In this document: piece by piece, positions 1-11,527 of the stretch
Numbering within the stretch: position 1 is the first letter of the stretch
Layout: the number at the start of each line of letters is the position of its first letter
Source: Talinum fruticosum
Lineage: Eukaryota > Streptophyta > Magnoliopsida > Caryophyllales > Talinaceae
DNA: 64,000 nucleotides
Assembly: GCA_021018815.1 (NCBI GenBank)
Contig: JAITYX010000127.1
Span: 868,001-932,000, forward strand
Direction of reading: 5' to 3'
Made by a program: the position numbers and the translations under genes
The notes under the pieces: generated by a model
Seen by the model: only the letters and a program-made list of their open reading frames with translations
Database searches by the model: none
Told to the model about the DNA's origin: nothing

Positions 1-341
1 ATTTTTTATACCTTTTGATAGGTTGGCTAATACGTTCACGTCGAACATAATAGACCAAGCCTTGCTCAAATCTCAACATTTTCACCCTATTAGTAACGAC
101 AAAGTCCGGGCAAATCTAGATAACTCTATAAATTTATTAACGTACTCCATTACTATCATGTTGTAGTCCATTTTTAACTCTATGAGCTCCTTTCCTTTTT
201 GTCCATGAATTGCGATTGGGTAAAATTTGACTCTAACTCTTCCAGAAATTCACCCCAAGTGAACTCACAACCTCGTAATTTGTTTTTCATTCCTGCTTCA
301 TCAAATGTCCGCTTCACAAGTTACGTAATGTGCCCCTATGT

Positions 342-545
342 TCACCCCTTTTTATTTTTTCTTCGAGTACCTCGTAAGTAAAATATATTCCTCATTCCCT
401 TAATCCATTCTTCTAATTCCACTGGATCAATCTTTCCATAGTGAGTCTTAGGATTACGACGAGTCACTTTGTCGCCTAACTTGTTAGGCTTAGAAGTGGG
501 TTCGAGAGGTGTAGGAGGGATTCTTTTCATCGGCTTTGTCTTCAA
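342..545 (-). pseudogene. Ty3/gypsy gag fragment (Tekay/Del-like element)
   Basis: A short open stretch carries a gag-like signature, DPVELEEWIKGMRNIF, which matches the start of the Retrotrans_gag domain of plant chromoviruses (a Pro/Glu-Leu-Glu-Glu-Trp block followed by an aromatic pair). It lies on the minus strand about 0.9 kb downstream of the primer site at 1465-1476, which is where gag should begin. The C-terminal side runs into stops and I see no zinc knuckle, so this is a broken gag and not an intact capsid gene. The rest of the element lies left of the window. Confidence 0.7.
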
Positions 546-1464
546 GTTCTTCCAGTAATTTGGGCCCCCGTTATCAATAGAACCTCCTCCGTAAGGTTAC
601 ACATTGGGTCTCATCAATTATTTGTTAGGTGTTGGGAGGAATTTTTAATTCCTATTCGATAAGTCTTCAATCATGGCCTAAGTCTTCATTCACATTCAAA
701 ACTACGTTATTACTCTCGTAATCGAGACATGCTTAATCATATAAATCTAAACTTTCCTAATTAATTTCTTTTCCTTGTCCTACAAAACAAATTGTTAACA
801 ACTCCTAATATAAAACATACTCAGTTACCTCCTCGCTTTCATTGCGTTTATATAATAAGTGACACCAAATTATATTTTAGATTATCATTCTCTTGAAATC
901 TTCATCGATTGAGAAATCCTCAATCAAAGGAACTCCAAAGCTCATTTGAAGTGTCGGCTTTGCTTTATAAATTCACCTTAATGGTAGTAAAGCTAATTTT
1001 CTAAAAGAGTTTGATATTTCCTAAAAATTTCGGCAGAGTTCTGTTTGTAATATGGTCTATCCCATAAACTTAAAGCTTTAAAACCCTGCATAAAAACCAC
1101 AATATAACTCAACGAGCCACACGCTCGGAGTACACAACTCAACGGCCACACTCCGAGTCCAACCAATATACATTAAGGCTTAAAACAACCAAGATAGTTC
1201 ATAATGCATCCGAAATAAACCGTATGAACTTAATTACAAGCTACAAAATTTAAAAGCATATGAAATGCATGTCAAGAATCGAAGTCATTACGTACATTGT
1301 TTATACTAGCATACCCAAAAGTATGTATATTAACCCAACATTAACTACACTATATACTCAAGTCCTAAAAAGACAACTTAAGGAAATAATAGCCGCGTAA
1401 TATTTCTAAAGGACAAATCATGACACCTTAGAATCCTATTGCTCACAAGTGATTTCTAAACCCC

Positions 1465-1476
1465 GCTCCGATACCA
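1465..1476 (-). other. Primer binding site, tRNA-iMet type
   Basis: Read on the minus strand this is TGGTATCGGAGC, one base from the usual plant primer site TGGTATCAGAGC complementary to initiator tRNA-Met. It sits 4 bases beyond the LTR end at 1481, the expected distance. It fixes the direction of the gypsy element (minus) and identifies the LTR at 1481-4219 as the 5' LTR. Confidence 0.8.
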
Positions 1477-1480
1477 CAAC

Positions 1481-2767
1481 CGTAACGCCCCAATTACCAT
1501 TACTTAGTAATTCCCTAATTCGAGAATATTAGGTAAGGTCGCAGCGGAAGTTAACGATCGAAGGCATCACCGCTGCCCTAATAATAGAGCAAGGCTAAAA
1601 ATAAAATACCGTAGCAACTTCGTGTTTATTAGTTATGCTTAAGTCTTTGAAAGCACTAAATGTTATGTTGCACTGAGCCAACCCCGGAAATATAAATAAA
1701 CCAATCCCAAAGTAGAGTCCTCGCTAAACCTCTATACATTAAACAAGCTAATACAATAGTCTACGATAGGAAATACGCAATATTTAATTACATTCCAAAG
1801 TCAAACCTGAATTTAACGAGGATGAGAATCACTCGAGCATCTAATCCTATCGTAGCACAAAGATAACGACATACCCAACTAGGTCTTGCTCCCGTCAAGC
1901 TTCTTAGGCAAAGGACTCTTCACGGATGCTTTTCCTAAAAACAAAAACATTAAAATAATCGAAGAATGAGTCGAAACTCGCACAAACATTCCCGCACATT
2001 TAATTAATTTTGAAACACATTGATTGAGCGCGGGCATTTCAATTCATTTTAGTTTGAAATCGGGGAGAGAATATGAGTAAAACTTGCTTTTCGGTTATTA
2101 TCCGGAAGTGGAACCCCTTGGTAATTGATACGATCTTAGTAAGGTGCTCACCCATCGGGCCAACCGAGAACCCGAGTTGACGCCGCGCGGTGGAATTGGT
2201 TGGCATAAGCCCCGATAATTGATAATTGATAATTGGGCGGGGACCACTTAATTAGGTGGCAAAACTTGATTTGCAAATGATTCATTATTAGTTGTATATA
2301 TGAGAAATGTTGAGATTTGATGAAACATGTGAGTTTCGTAAAGGTACGAGCAATGAACGTATCTGACCGATAATCTTAGTTTCTCTCCCTTATAGAAATT
2401 GAAATTACCAGATAGTTGGCAAATGTAGTGGCCTCAATGCTGCTTCAAATAGATTTCGTTATTACTAACGGTTCTCTTGAATTTCAATAACTAAATTCGC
2501 ACAACTGCTTGCAATTTACTTCATTTTTTATATTTTTTATGTAATCGATAGAATCAAGATTTTTATACTCAACTTTATTGTTTTCTCCCGTTTAAAAATA
2601 TTATCCCCAACACTTAATTTGAGGAAGAAATTCATTTAAACCAATTATTGACGTTGTATGCAATTTACTCGTTACTTTGCTTAGATCGAAAGACTTTTAT
2701 TTTGAACTTCTAATCATATCTTAGCTATTGTAATTTGTTTTGCAAACAAAATATATGCTCTCATTAC

Positions 2768-2817
<50 letters not shown>

Positions 2818-4219
2818 ATCCCCGATTCGATTTGCTTTGCACCCTAACACTACTTCGAATCCTTGCCACTAACTCACTCTTCACCTCATCTCTCATAAAT
2901 TAATTTAATTTGCTCAAATTCCACGTATGTCGTAGTACCCATACTTTAGTTTAGGGATACAGGCATCGTTTCCTCAACAAGGTTCACATTCTCACAATCA
3001 GGCGCACTAAATTGCCCGAATTGTTACATGCCTTCAACACTAATTATTATCCAACCGAAATCTCCCTACAAAATTTTCTTCCTTTTGCTCAATTGTAGCC
3101 GGTTCTAAAATGCAACGAATCCATCAAATTACTCAAGATTCACGTCAATATATCCCTAATTCAATTCCCTAAATCATAATTTCATAAGAGGAATCACAAT
3201 TCATACACGACGACTCCCTCAAAATCCCAAATCATAGTCATTCAATTAATTCTGAATTTTCCCAATTCAATCATTAAATTCACACCATAAACACCTTTCT
3301 AAATCATATAACTCAACTTTCAATTACAATCAATAGGTAGATAATTAAGGTTTAGGATTTTACCTTTAAACCCAAGAGTTGGGCCGCGGCAGAAAGGAAG
3401 GAAGGCTGGTGGCGCGCCAATGTTGCTCCGACGACCATTAGGACGACCGGCGACGAGCTTTAGTGATCGGGGCAGCGTTGGTTGGCCAATAGTTGGGTCG
3501 CAGCAGGGGAGCAGGGCTGGCGCGGGAAAGAGAGAGTGTGAACGCAAGAGAGGCATAGAGAGAGGAGGACTCGTGGCCTTCGGCCGGTGCTAGCGTCGGC
3601 TCCTGCCCGGCGTTGGCGGCGTCCGGTCGCCGAAACGACGCAACCGAGGAGAGGGCGTGGAGAAGCAAGGGAGAGGAAGTAGAGGAACGGGAGAGAGAGA
3701 GAGGTAGAGGCAAGTGACGAGTCTCCGTTGTTTGAGCCACCGATTTTTTTTCCCTTGCTTTTAATTGCACCTGAATACTCCACAAGCCCCTTCGGATTTT
3801 TCCCTCATAAAAATCTCTCGATTTTTTTGTTCCGATTTTTATTATTATTATTATTTCATTATTTCATTATTATTTTTATTATTTATTTTATTCTAATAAT
3901 GTTGTAAATAGATTGCACGATCTGTTTTAAATGTAACACTTTGCTTAAAATATAACCTTTAATAACTTTATAACAATGTATCTTCACATTTATACCCGTT
4001 ATATCCTTGTGCGAATTTCTAAATTTTCTTTTTATACATATTTGTAAATTTATAATTATTAATATGAGATGTTATTGGAGGCCACTTCGTCACCTTAGCT
4101 GCATAAGACACATATAAAAATAATTTAAATATAAAATATCGAATTGAAGTGCGCGCGCTCGATTATGTAAATTTTATAATCAGTAAAATAATAATGTGAT
4201 TTAGAGTTGGGTTGTTACA
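1481..4219 (-). mobile_element. 5' LTR of a Tekay/Del-like Ty3/gypsy element
   Basis: On the minus strand the LTR starts TGTAACAACCC at 4219 and ends GGGGCGTTACG at 1481, directly before the primer site. The ends form the usual inverted TGTAAC/GTTACA with the last A changed to G. At about 2.74 kb it is long, as in Tekay/Del chromoviruses; the lineage call is inference from length, ends and gag. It holds an ATT microsatellite at 2768-2814. A GC-rich block at about 3360-3785 with short overlapping minus-strand frames looks like transcribed leader sequence; I do not call a gene there. The neighbouring copia sequence starts abruptly at 4220, so the gypsy element probably inserted into copia A. 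The left partner LTR is outside the window. Confidence 0.75.
2768..2814. repeat. (ATT)n microsatellite
   Basis: About 15 uninterrupted ATT units inside the gypsy LTR. Confidence 0.95.
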
Positions 4220-4399
4220 ACCGGTTTATAAAAGGAAAGATTTTTAAAAGAAAGAGACACGGACTCAGCTTTGAAAAAGGAAGACTCGTAATCAAACCGG
4301 ACCGAAAGTTATTTAAATCGAGTTACCAAGAGTCTTCTTCCTCGGAAAAGGATCACTGTTAAGGGAGTTACTCGGGTTCATTAGAGGAAGTGAGAAGGG

Positions 4400-7300
4400 T
4401 TAGTTTGTTTCTAACTTATAGGTAGCTCGGAAAAGAACAAAAGGGCATTGGTACCTGGATAGTGGATGCTCGAGCCACATGTCAAGAGATTCAAGACTCT
4501 TTTCCGAGATAGAAGATTGCAAGGGAGGTAAAGTCGGCTTTGGAGATGATAGCAAGGGCAAGATAATTGGGATAGGCAAGATTGGAAAAGGAAACAATCT
4601 GGTCAGCCAAGTCTACGTTGTCAAGGGATTAAAGTATAATCGCTCAAGCATCTCTCAATTATGTGACAAAGGTCAAGAGGTAAGATTTACTCGGACCAAT
4701 TGCTATATTTCCGATGAAACTACCAAGGAGACTAAGCTCTCACGTAAGAAATCAAGTAATACCTACACTATTCATCTCTCTCGACCCAAGTTAGAATATT
4801 TATCTTGCTTAAAAGAATCTCTACATGATGATTCTTTGACATGGCATCGTAGAATAGATCATGTTAGCATGCACACCATTAAGAAGCTTGCATCTCATGG
4901 TTTAGTCAAAAGGTTGCCTAACTGTGCATTTAAGAAAGATAAAATCTGTGAAGCATGCATAAAAGGGAAACAAGTCGATCATCTTTCATATCTCTTAAAA
5001 CTGTTTCTACATCCAAAGTGCTTGAAATGTTGCATATGGATTTATGTGGCGAAATCCTCGTCAAAAGTCTCGGAGGTAAATCATATGTACTTGTGATTGT
5101 TGATGACTACTCACGATTTACATGGGTGTGTTTTCTTAAGCATAAAAATGAAGCCTTCAATAGTTCAGCAAGCTCCGTAGGAAAATCCAAGTTGAGTCTC
5201 ATACTCAAATCAAAAGAATTCGAACTAACGATGGAAGGGAGTTCGATTACTCGGAATTTGCAGAGTTCCGTGATAAGAACGGTATCTCCCACAATTTCTC
5301 AAGCACCAAGAACTCCTCAACATAATGGAGTGGTGGAGAGAAAGAACCGAACTCTTGAAGAAATAGGAAGGACAATGACGATTAAACATGATCTACCTTA
5401 CTATTTCTAGGCTAAGGCAATCAATATAGCAAACTACACTCGAATAGATGCCTCATCGGACCCATTGTGAAGAAAACTCCATACGAGCTCGCAAAGGGAA
5501 GAAACCCAACATTTCATACTTCAAACCCTTTAGATGTAAGTGTTATGTTCACAACAACCGTAAGGATCGCCTTACTAAGTTTGATGCTCGGTTAGATGAA
5601 GGTATCTTTCTTGGTTATTCATCTCATAGTAAAGCATATCGCATTTTGAATAAAAGAACTAACAAAGTGGAAGAAAGTATCCACGTTTTTGATGAGATTG
5701 ATCGGGGAAACCAAGTGAGTCAACATTCTTAAATCTTAAGCTCAGTCGAGATAATGATCTTGCTGAAGATGAGCCTAGACAAAGTAAAAGAAAAGTCACT
5801 CGGAATGAGGTAACTCGGAATGAATTGACTCAAGAGCCAACTCGAATGTTGAAGGTTAACCAGATGAGCAAGCTCAATCGGATCGGAGCACTAAAGATCA
5901 ACCAACTCAACCTACAAACCTGGTGAACCGGAGAATAGGTAAAGCATTCAAATATGCTTCGAGCCACCCACTCGAAAATATCTTGTCCGACATGAACAGA
6001 GGGATAAGAACTCGTTCCTCTTTACAAAATCTATGTGTAGTCACCGCATTAATATAATTAACTGAACCGAGAAATGCACTAGAAGCCCTTAAATAACCTG
6101 AATGGGTAGAGACCATGTAAGAGGAGCTTAATCAATTCGAAAGAAACCAAGTTTGGACTCGACCAAACGACCTTCCGACCACCCAATCATAGGAACCAAA
6201 TGGGTTTTCAAGAACAAACTAGATGAATATGGATTGGTAGTTAGAAATAAGGCTAAACTTGTGGCTCAAGGTTACAATCAAGAAGAAGGATTTGATTATA
6301 GGGAAACCATTGCCCCAAGTAGCTAGAATTGAGGCTATTAGAATCCTTTTGGCATTTGTATCAAGCATGAATATCAAGTTGTATCAAATGGATGTTAAAT
6401 GTGCTTTTCTTAATGGCTTCATTCAAGAGGAAGTCTATGTTGAGCAACCCCATGATTTGAAAACTCAGAATTTTCAAATCATGTTTTCAAGTTGCAAAAA
6501 GCTCTTTATGGGGTTTTCAAGAACAAATTGGATGAAGGTGGGTTGGTAGTCGAAATAAGGCTAAACTTATAGCTCAAGGTTACAATCAAGAAGAAGGAAT
6601 TGATTATGGGGAAACCATTGCCCCAAGTAGCTAGAATTGAGGCTATTAGAATCCTTTTGGCATTTGCATCAAGCTTGAATATCAAGTTGTATCAAATGGT
6701 TGTTAAATGTGCTTTTCTTAATGGCTTCATTCAAGAGGAAGTCTATGTTGAGCAACCCCGTGATTTGAAAACTCATAATTTCCAAATAATGTTTTCAAGT
6801 TGCAAAAAGCTCTTTATGGTCTTAAACAGGCTCCTTGAGCTTGGTATGAAAGACTAAGCAATTTATTGGTTGAAAATAATTTTAGAAGAGGTCAGATTGA
6901 CAAGACTCTTCTTATAAATACCAATGGAAAAGACTTTCTTGTAGCTAAGATCTATGTTGATGGTATAATATTTGGAGCTACTAATGAAATTCTCTTGTCG
7001 AGATTTTCCGAGTTGATGAGACATAAATTCCAAATGAGTATGATGGGAGAATTCAACTTCTTCCTTGGTCTACAAATCAAGCAAGACAAAGAAGGCATCT
7101 ATGTCAATCAATCAAAGTATGCCAAGGAGTTGCTGAAGATATACAAGCTGCAAGATGCAAAACACGCAACGAACTCGAATGAGTAGCAGTATAAAACTGG
7201 ACTCGGATTAAAAAGGTTAGCAGTAGATCGAAACTCTATCAAGGTATGATTACTATATGTCTACTGTATCTTACTTCCAAGTACACTAGACATAATGTTT

Positions 7301-7897
7301 ACTCGTATGTCCGTGTGCAAGATTTCAAAATAATCCAAAAGAATTATATCTCACCGTGGTCAAGAGAATCTTTAGATATCTTGTAGGGACTCGGAATCTA
7401 CGTCTATGGCACTCAAGAGAATCATAACTCACTCTTACTAGATACTTAGATGATACCTAAGCTGGATACAAAGTTGATAGAAAGAGCACCTCAAGAGCCT
7501 CGCTAATTTCGGGTCAATCCCTCACATCTTGGCACTCAAAAAAGTAGAACTCAGTAGCTCTATCAACTTCGAAGTCGAGTACATTGCGGCTGGAGCAAGT
7601 TGTGCTCGGATTCTATGGATCAAGAAACTCTTGAAAGATCTTGGACTTTTATTCAAATCAATTCCAATCAAGTGTAACAATCAAAGTGCAATCAGCATCA
7701 CTAAGAATCCAGTTCAGCACTCAAAGACAAAGCATATTGAGGTTAGGTATCATTTTCTAAGAGATCATTCTGAGCAATGTGATATTTAACTTGAATTCAT
7801 TCCTACCAAACTTCAACTAGCTGATATGTTTACTAAGCCACTTAGTGAGGTTCGGTTTTGCTTTATTAGGAATGAACTTGTAATGATAAATTCATGA
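4400..7897 (+). pseudogene. Copia A pol: protease, integrase, reverse transcriptase, RNase H (broken)
   Basis: Domains are in copia order. The protease has a DSG triad at 4458-4466 (YLDSGCSSHM). The GAG-pre-integrase zinc finger and integrase core run from about 4840 to 5410, with HMDLCGEI and the later VVERKNRTLEE block. The integrase tail (GYSSHSKAYRI) is near 5620. Reverse transcriptase lies at about 6190-7180 and RNase H at about 7520-7897, with IEVRYHFLRDH and a stop after MINS. The RT active-site box reads YVDG (6953-6964) in place of YVDD. Part of RT is duplicated in tandem (6199-6840). Frames change many times, so no functional polyprotein could be made. Confidence 0.88.
6199..6840 (+). 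repeat. Tandem duplication inside copia A RT, unit about 0.31 kb
   Basis: A block beginning at the FKNKLDE motif and ending after the KLQKALYG region occurs at about 6199-6508 and again at about 6509-6840, with a few substitutions between copies. Elements B and C have the block once, so the duplication arose in copy A or its close parent. It repeats the RT fingers/palm entry ([12 protein letters not shown]) and would destroy the reading frame. Confidence 0.85.
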
Positions 7898-8207
7898 TTA
7901 TGTGTTTTTCTAAGTGAATTTACTTTGCATGATTATGTGTTAAATGTTTCTTTTCCGTGCTTTAATAACAATTAGTTCAGTTGACCCAGTGATACCGAGC
8001 TATGAGTTATTACTTGTTTGTAGTTTCGAGTGACTCGTAAACTTTAGTGAGTCAAACTCAGCTTTTGAGAAAAATGGACATCAAACTTCTGAACTAGCCA
8101 TTAGAAGACAAACACTTGAATTCTAACCGTTGGAGAGCAGAAGAATCACTCCGGTCTAAGGCGACCGTTGCGAGTTGGGTCGGAACGAATATCGAAGGAC
8201 AATTCTC

Positions 8208-8215
8208 TATAAATA
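8208..8215 (+). promoter_or_regulatory. TATA box ahead of the third ORF of copia A
   Basis: TATAAATA lies between the end of pol (7897) and the ATG of the third ORF (8461), followed by a pyrimidine-rich leader with CTCTCT runs. Copia B has the same TATAAATA at the same place, about 240 bp before its third ORF. Conserved position in two diverged copies suggests an internal promoter; transcription is not shown by sequence alone. Confidence 0.55.
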
Positions 8216-8460
8216 GCGTCCATTTTCCTTCATTTCACTACTTTACTCTCTACTCACTCACTCTCTCGTGTACTACCTTTCAAGAAAGTTCAGTGTTTTT
8301 GAGGAGCAAATCTTCTCACTCAAGCAAAGCAAGAAACATCAAAAGTAAGCACCGAAAGCTCTCATCTCTCTCTCTACTCTCTTTTTTTTTTTTCTCATGG
8401 AGCTATCTTCTCTCCCTCTCTCTCAAAGTTCATCTCCTCTCTTCTTGAAACTCCTTAACT

Positions 8461-9150
8461 ATGCTGACAAGAGGTTCTCACCTAGACTTTCTTGGTTCTC
8501 GCAACCAAGAAGCCCCGAACCAAAAGCCAACAAGGTCCATCCAACCCTCTAAAATCCTTGTCACCCAACACCGGACGTTGGATGTCAAATTCTTCCTAAC
8601 CACAAAATTTTCGTGGTTGAACCACATCAAAACCACAAGGGTTTACAATTTCCTCTATTTCAGCAAGTTTATCTACCCGTAACTCGTCTCTAAGTTCAAT
8701 TCAAATCTTTCTAGCTCCGAGGGGATCCTCACCTCCAGAGTTCAAGATGTTGTTCGAATCAACGTTTCTCTCCTCCACCGCTTATTCGAGTATCATCTCT
8801 TTTCCTCAACAGCAACCCTGTACCTTTCAATGAGGTTGCTGATGAATTCTTCGAGAAGTACGCAAAGAAATCCCCGAGTCACGGAAAAACTTTTCAGTGA
8901 CTCAAATGAAGTCGAAGCTCGTCTTCTTCGTTTTCTCGATGAGAACCTTTTTCTCTCAAGCATTCCAAGCAAAGAGAATCCGAATTCAAAGATTCTCAAG
9001 GCTCTTTTGACATTCTACATGGCTACGAAGTAGACCTCTTCCCAGCAATTATTAAGCGGATGGCCTCCGTGCCGGCTTAGACAAAGAAATCCACCCCTTT
9101 TCATTTTTGGGCTCTTCTCACCTTCATCCTCAAATACTTTAAAGTGTAAC
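8461..9150 (+). pseudogene. Third ORF (env-position protein) of copia A, truncated
   Basis: This starts with an ATG and a basic N-terminus, then KFFLTTKFSWLNHIKTT, which closely matches KFFPTTKFSWLSNIQTT of copia B. The shared blocks DENLFLSSIPSKEN and a segment near 9061-9147 that aligns with MAAVPAQ...FGALLT of B follow, in broken frames. After about 9147 the sequence jumps to the pre-polypurine region, so the C-terminal third is missing here; a piece of it sits inside the 3' LTR (10026-10398). SIRE-type elements carry an 'envelope-like' ORF at this position. I see no signal peptide or membrane segment, so 'envelope' is a name by position only. Confidence 0.7.
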
Positions 9151-9445
9151 TCATTGCTCGGCTTCAATTTCTTAGTATATCTTGCTCTAATATGTCAACT
9201 CGGTTATGTATCCTTGCTCCGATATAAGCAATACTCTAAGTTCGAATCACTTCATTTCTATGTGATATTTCATTCTTAGCTCTCATGCAATCTAAGTATA
9301 ATCTCTCTAATATGATCTAAGTCTGAACCCCTTTAGCTATTTCTGCGATTCTATCTCTAAACTCCGAGATACTCTTTGAGAAAAAATGAAAACTCAGTGC
9401 TTGTTTCACTAACAAAGTTTCTATCTAAGTATGGAATGCCTTTCA

Positions 9446-9459
9446 TAAAAAGGGGAGAT
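9446..9459 (+). other. Polypurine tract of copia A
   Basis: AAAAAGGGGAGAT directly precedes the LTR start TGAAGACTCGG at 9460. The same tract precedes the LTRs at 37126 (minus) and 56849. Confidence 0.85.
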
Positions 9460-10838
9460 TGAAGACTCGGATTCTATATTTATATCATTCCGAGTACTAT
9501 CAAGGAATTAGGTACAAACTTCATCCCTTCTAAGTTTTGATTACAAGTCATTCCGAGTTTTATAGAAACTTTTCCGAGTGTTACGTAAACTATCGCATAT
9601 GTTTTGATTCCGACTAACTTAGAAAGCACACTCTTGTTCATCGAGTTCACTCGATGGTTCTAAGTTACTCGGACATCACTCGCATTTATCGCATGATAAA
9701 ACATTCACTCTAACTCTTTCAAACAAAGTTCGATTTCATATTCTAAGGTAATGTGAATTACAGTGTTAATTCAACTTTCTAAGTTAGCATGTTCTAAGTG
9801 ACATATATTTGTCTAGATCAAGTACTTATACTCGATATTCTCTTCTCTAACTTTATCTTTCTCTAGACTGACTCGGATGGAATTTGAGTATAATGAATAT
9901 TAGACTCGGAAAACTCCACTCTTCCAAGCACTTAGATAATTATGCACTTAATGATCTCAACTAAATTATTATCTCGTGTCTAATCTTAGACCAAAGTATT
10001 TTATACTTTGAGAACCAAAATCGTACGGGAATGACTTCCACCTCAGGTGCTTCTCATGTTATCTCTTCGCTTTGTCTAACACAATGTTGGACAAGCTCTC
10101 CTTTATGTAAACTAAGATCAAGGACACTCTCCGGTCATTCAAGAGTATCCTTCAGTCTATGACCATAAACCAAAAGGCAACCCAGTCTCAAATATGAGAC
10201 TAGGAGGACGTGCTTCTTGAGATGAAGGCATTGGTTAAGGAGCAGCACAAACCGATCGAGCTCCTCCAAGAACGTCACTCCAAAGCAGCTCGAGACCAAG
10301 TCAGCTTTGACACATCGAAGAGTCGTTGAGCCCGGCCAAATCTCTTTCCAGAGAGGCGGAAGAAGAAGAAGAGGAGGTTGCAGCTGAGACAACTCCTTCT
10401 TGTAATCAGTCACAAACTCTTTCTTACTCTCTAAGTAAGGCCCTTTGACCGAGCTATAACAGTTAACTCAGCTCGGTTGTCCCTTGCTGTGAAGGTTACC
10501 TCGGTTAGGAAGTACTAGATCAAATAAAGGAACTTCGAGTCTAAGAAAACTGTGCAAGTATTGTCTAAGGGAGCAATTCTGGTTGAGTCAATCTACTGTA
10601 TTTTGTAGATTCAAAATAGTGGATTTGACTTGGTACTTGGATTAGCAATGGCAGTGGTTTTCTACCCCTGGAGGGTTTCCACGTAATTTCGAGTTGATAC
10701 TTTTTGAGTCCAATCTAGACTTAGATATTCTTGATTATTCAGTTTAATCTTTAACCCCTCCATAGTTGTTAAAATTTCCTCATCACCCTATTCACCTCCC
10801 CTCTAGGGTGACCAAGACTCTCCAAGAGCAAACCTTCA
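9460..10838 (+). mobile_element. 3' LTR of copia A, chimeric
   Basis: It begins TGAAGACTCGG and ends GCAAACCTTCA, the same ends as the LTRs of elements B and C. At 1379 bp it is shorter than the 1529 bp LTRs of B. Between about 10026 and 10398 the expected LTR sequence, which in B holds the TATA box, is replaced by sequence homologous to the C-terminal part of the third ORF. Normal LTR sequence resumes at about 10399. The copy therefore lacks the LTR TATA box seen in B. Confidence 0.85.
10026..10398 (+). pseudogene. Third-ORF fragment embedded in the LTR of copia A
   Basis: This segment aligns with element B at about 37990-38290 (minus). The STSGAS block, the ATTAACCAAAA-like stretch and the coiled-coil coding stretch ending in GAGATGAAGGCATTGG (B has GAGATGAGAGAGCTGG) are all recognisable. 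It sits inside a copia LTR, not after pol. A template switch during reverse transcription or a later recombination could explain it. It has stops and is not a gene. Confidence 0.7.
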
Positions 10839-11410
10839 TAGTCTACGAAGAACCCATAAGTTAGAACAAGTGGAAGTATACTGTTGGAAGAGCGTTTTAA
10901 AATGCTCATGAACAACTATGATGAGTTGTGTGCTCGGAACATCTATATGAGAAAGCAACTACGAGAAATGATGAAGAAAAAGCGTCGTGAGATAGAGGAG
11001 TCACAACCCAGCCGACCACCTCATACCCACTCACACGAGGAATATAAGGAAGACAACAATCCTTTTGCTTCCTTTAGTGTGCGAGAACAGAGCAGAGGAA
11101 GAAGAAGGACAAGGCATCACTCGCCTTGTCCAAACTCGATTTCAAATTTGAAATCCTAGATTTTGAGCGTCGCCTTAACCCATATGAGCTTCTGGAATGG
11201 TTGTAAACAGTTGAAAGGATCTTCGATTACAAAGAAGTAAGAGATGAGAAGAAGGTTAAGCTTGTCGCGATCAAGCTCAAAGGTTTTACCTCAACCTAGT
11301 GGGAAAACTTGGTGAAGAAGCATGTTGTTCAAAGGAAACCCAAGCTAAGGAGCTGGGACAAAATGAGATCTAATTTCATGGCTCAATTCTTACAACCCAC
11401 ATAAATCTAG
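10839..11410 (+). pseudogene. Ty3/gypsy gag fragment
   Basis: A charged, helical N-terminal stretch (LEERFKMLMNNYDELC, then a Lys/Arg/Glu-rich run) is followed by a Retrotrans_gag domain: LNPYELLEWL, TVERIFDYKEV, KKVKLVAIKLKGF and RSWDKMRSNFMAQFL between about 11160 and 11395. One Trp codon of the usual WWENL motif is a stop. It begins exactly where copia A ends and stops where the Tat copy 1 homology starts. It is thus a scrap between two other elements, probably the target into which copia A jumped. The exact gypsy lineage is uncertain. Confidence 0.8.
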
Positions 11411-11527
11411 GACAACAATTTTGTGCACACTTCATTTACTTCTCTCTTGCATTCTTCCCTTGCTCTTGTCCATTCTTGCTTTGCTCCTATTGAAAACTAT
11501 TTGGTTTTTAAAATCTTAACTTTAAAG

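Larger units (their letters stand above)
4220..10838 (+). mobile_element. Ty1/copia element A (SIRE/Maximus-like), 5'-truncated
   Basis: From 4220 the sequence matches the end of gag and then pol of elements B and C in this window. It continues through a third ORF, a polypurine tract at 9446-9459 and a 3' LTR at 9460-10838. The 5' LTR and gag are not in the window; the gypsy LTR ending at 4219 cuts the element. Many stops and frameshifts, a duplicated RT segment and a chimeric LTR make it an old, dead copy. It lies next to a gypsy gag scrap starting at 10839, probably its insertion target. The SIRE/Maximus assignment rests on the extra ORF after pol and the pol sequence type. Confidence 0.85.

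Noticed and set aside
3438..3785. Overlapping minus-strand frames of 107 and 115 residues
   Set aside because: GC-rich leader-like part of a gypsy LTR; Ser/Arg/Pro-rich frames in more than one phase with no recognisable domain.
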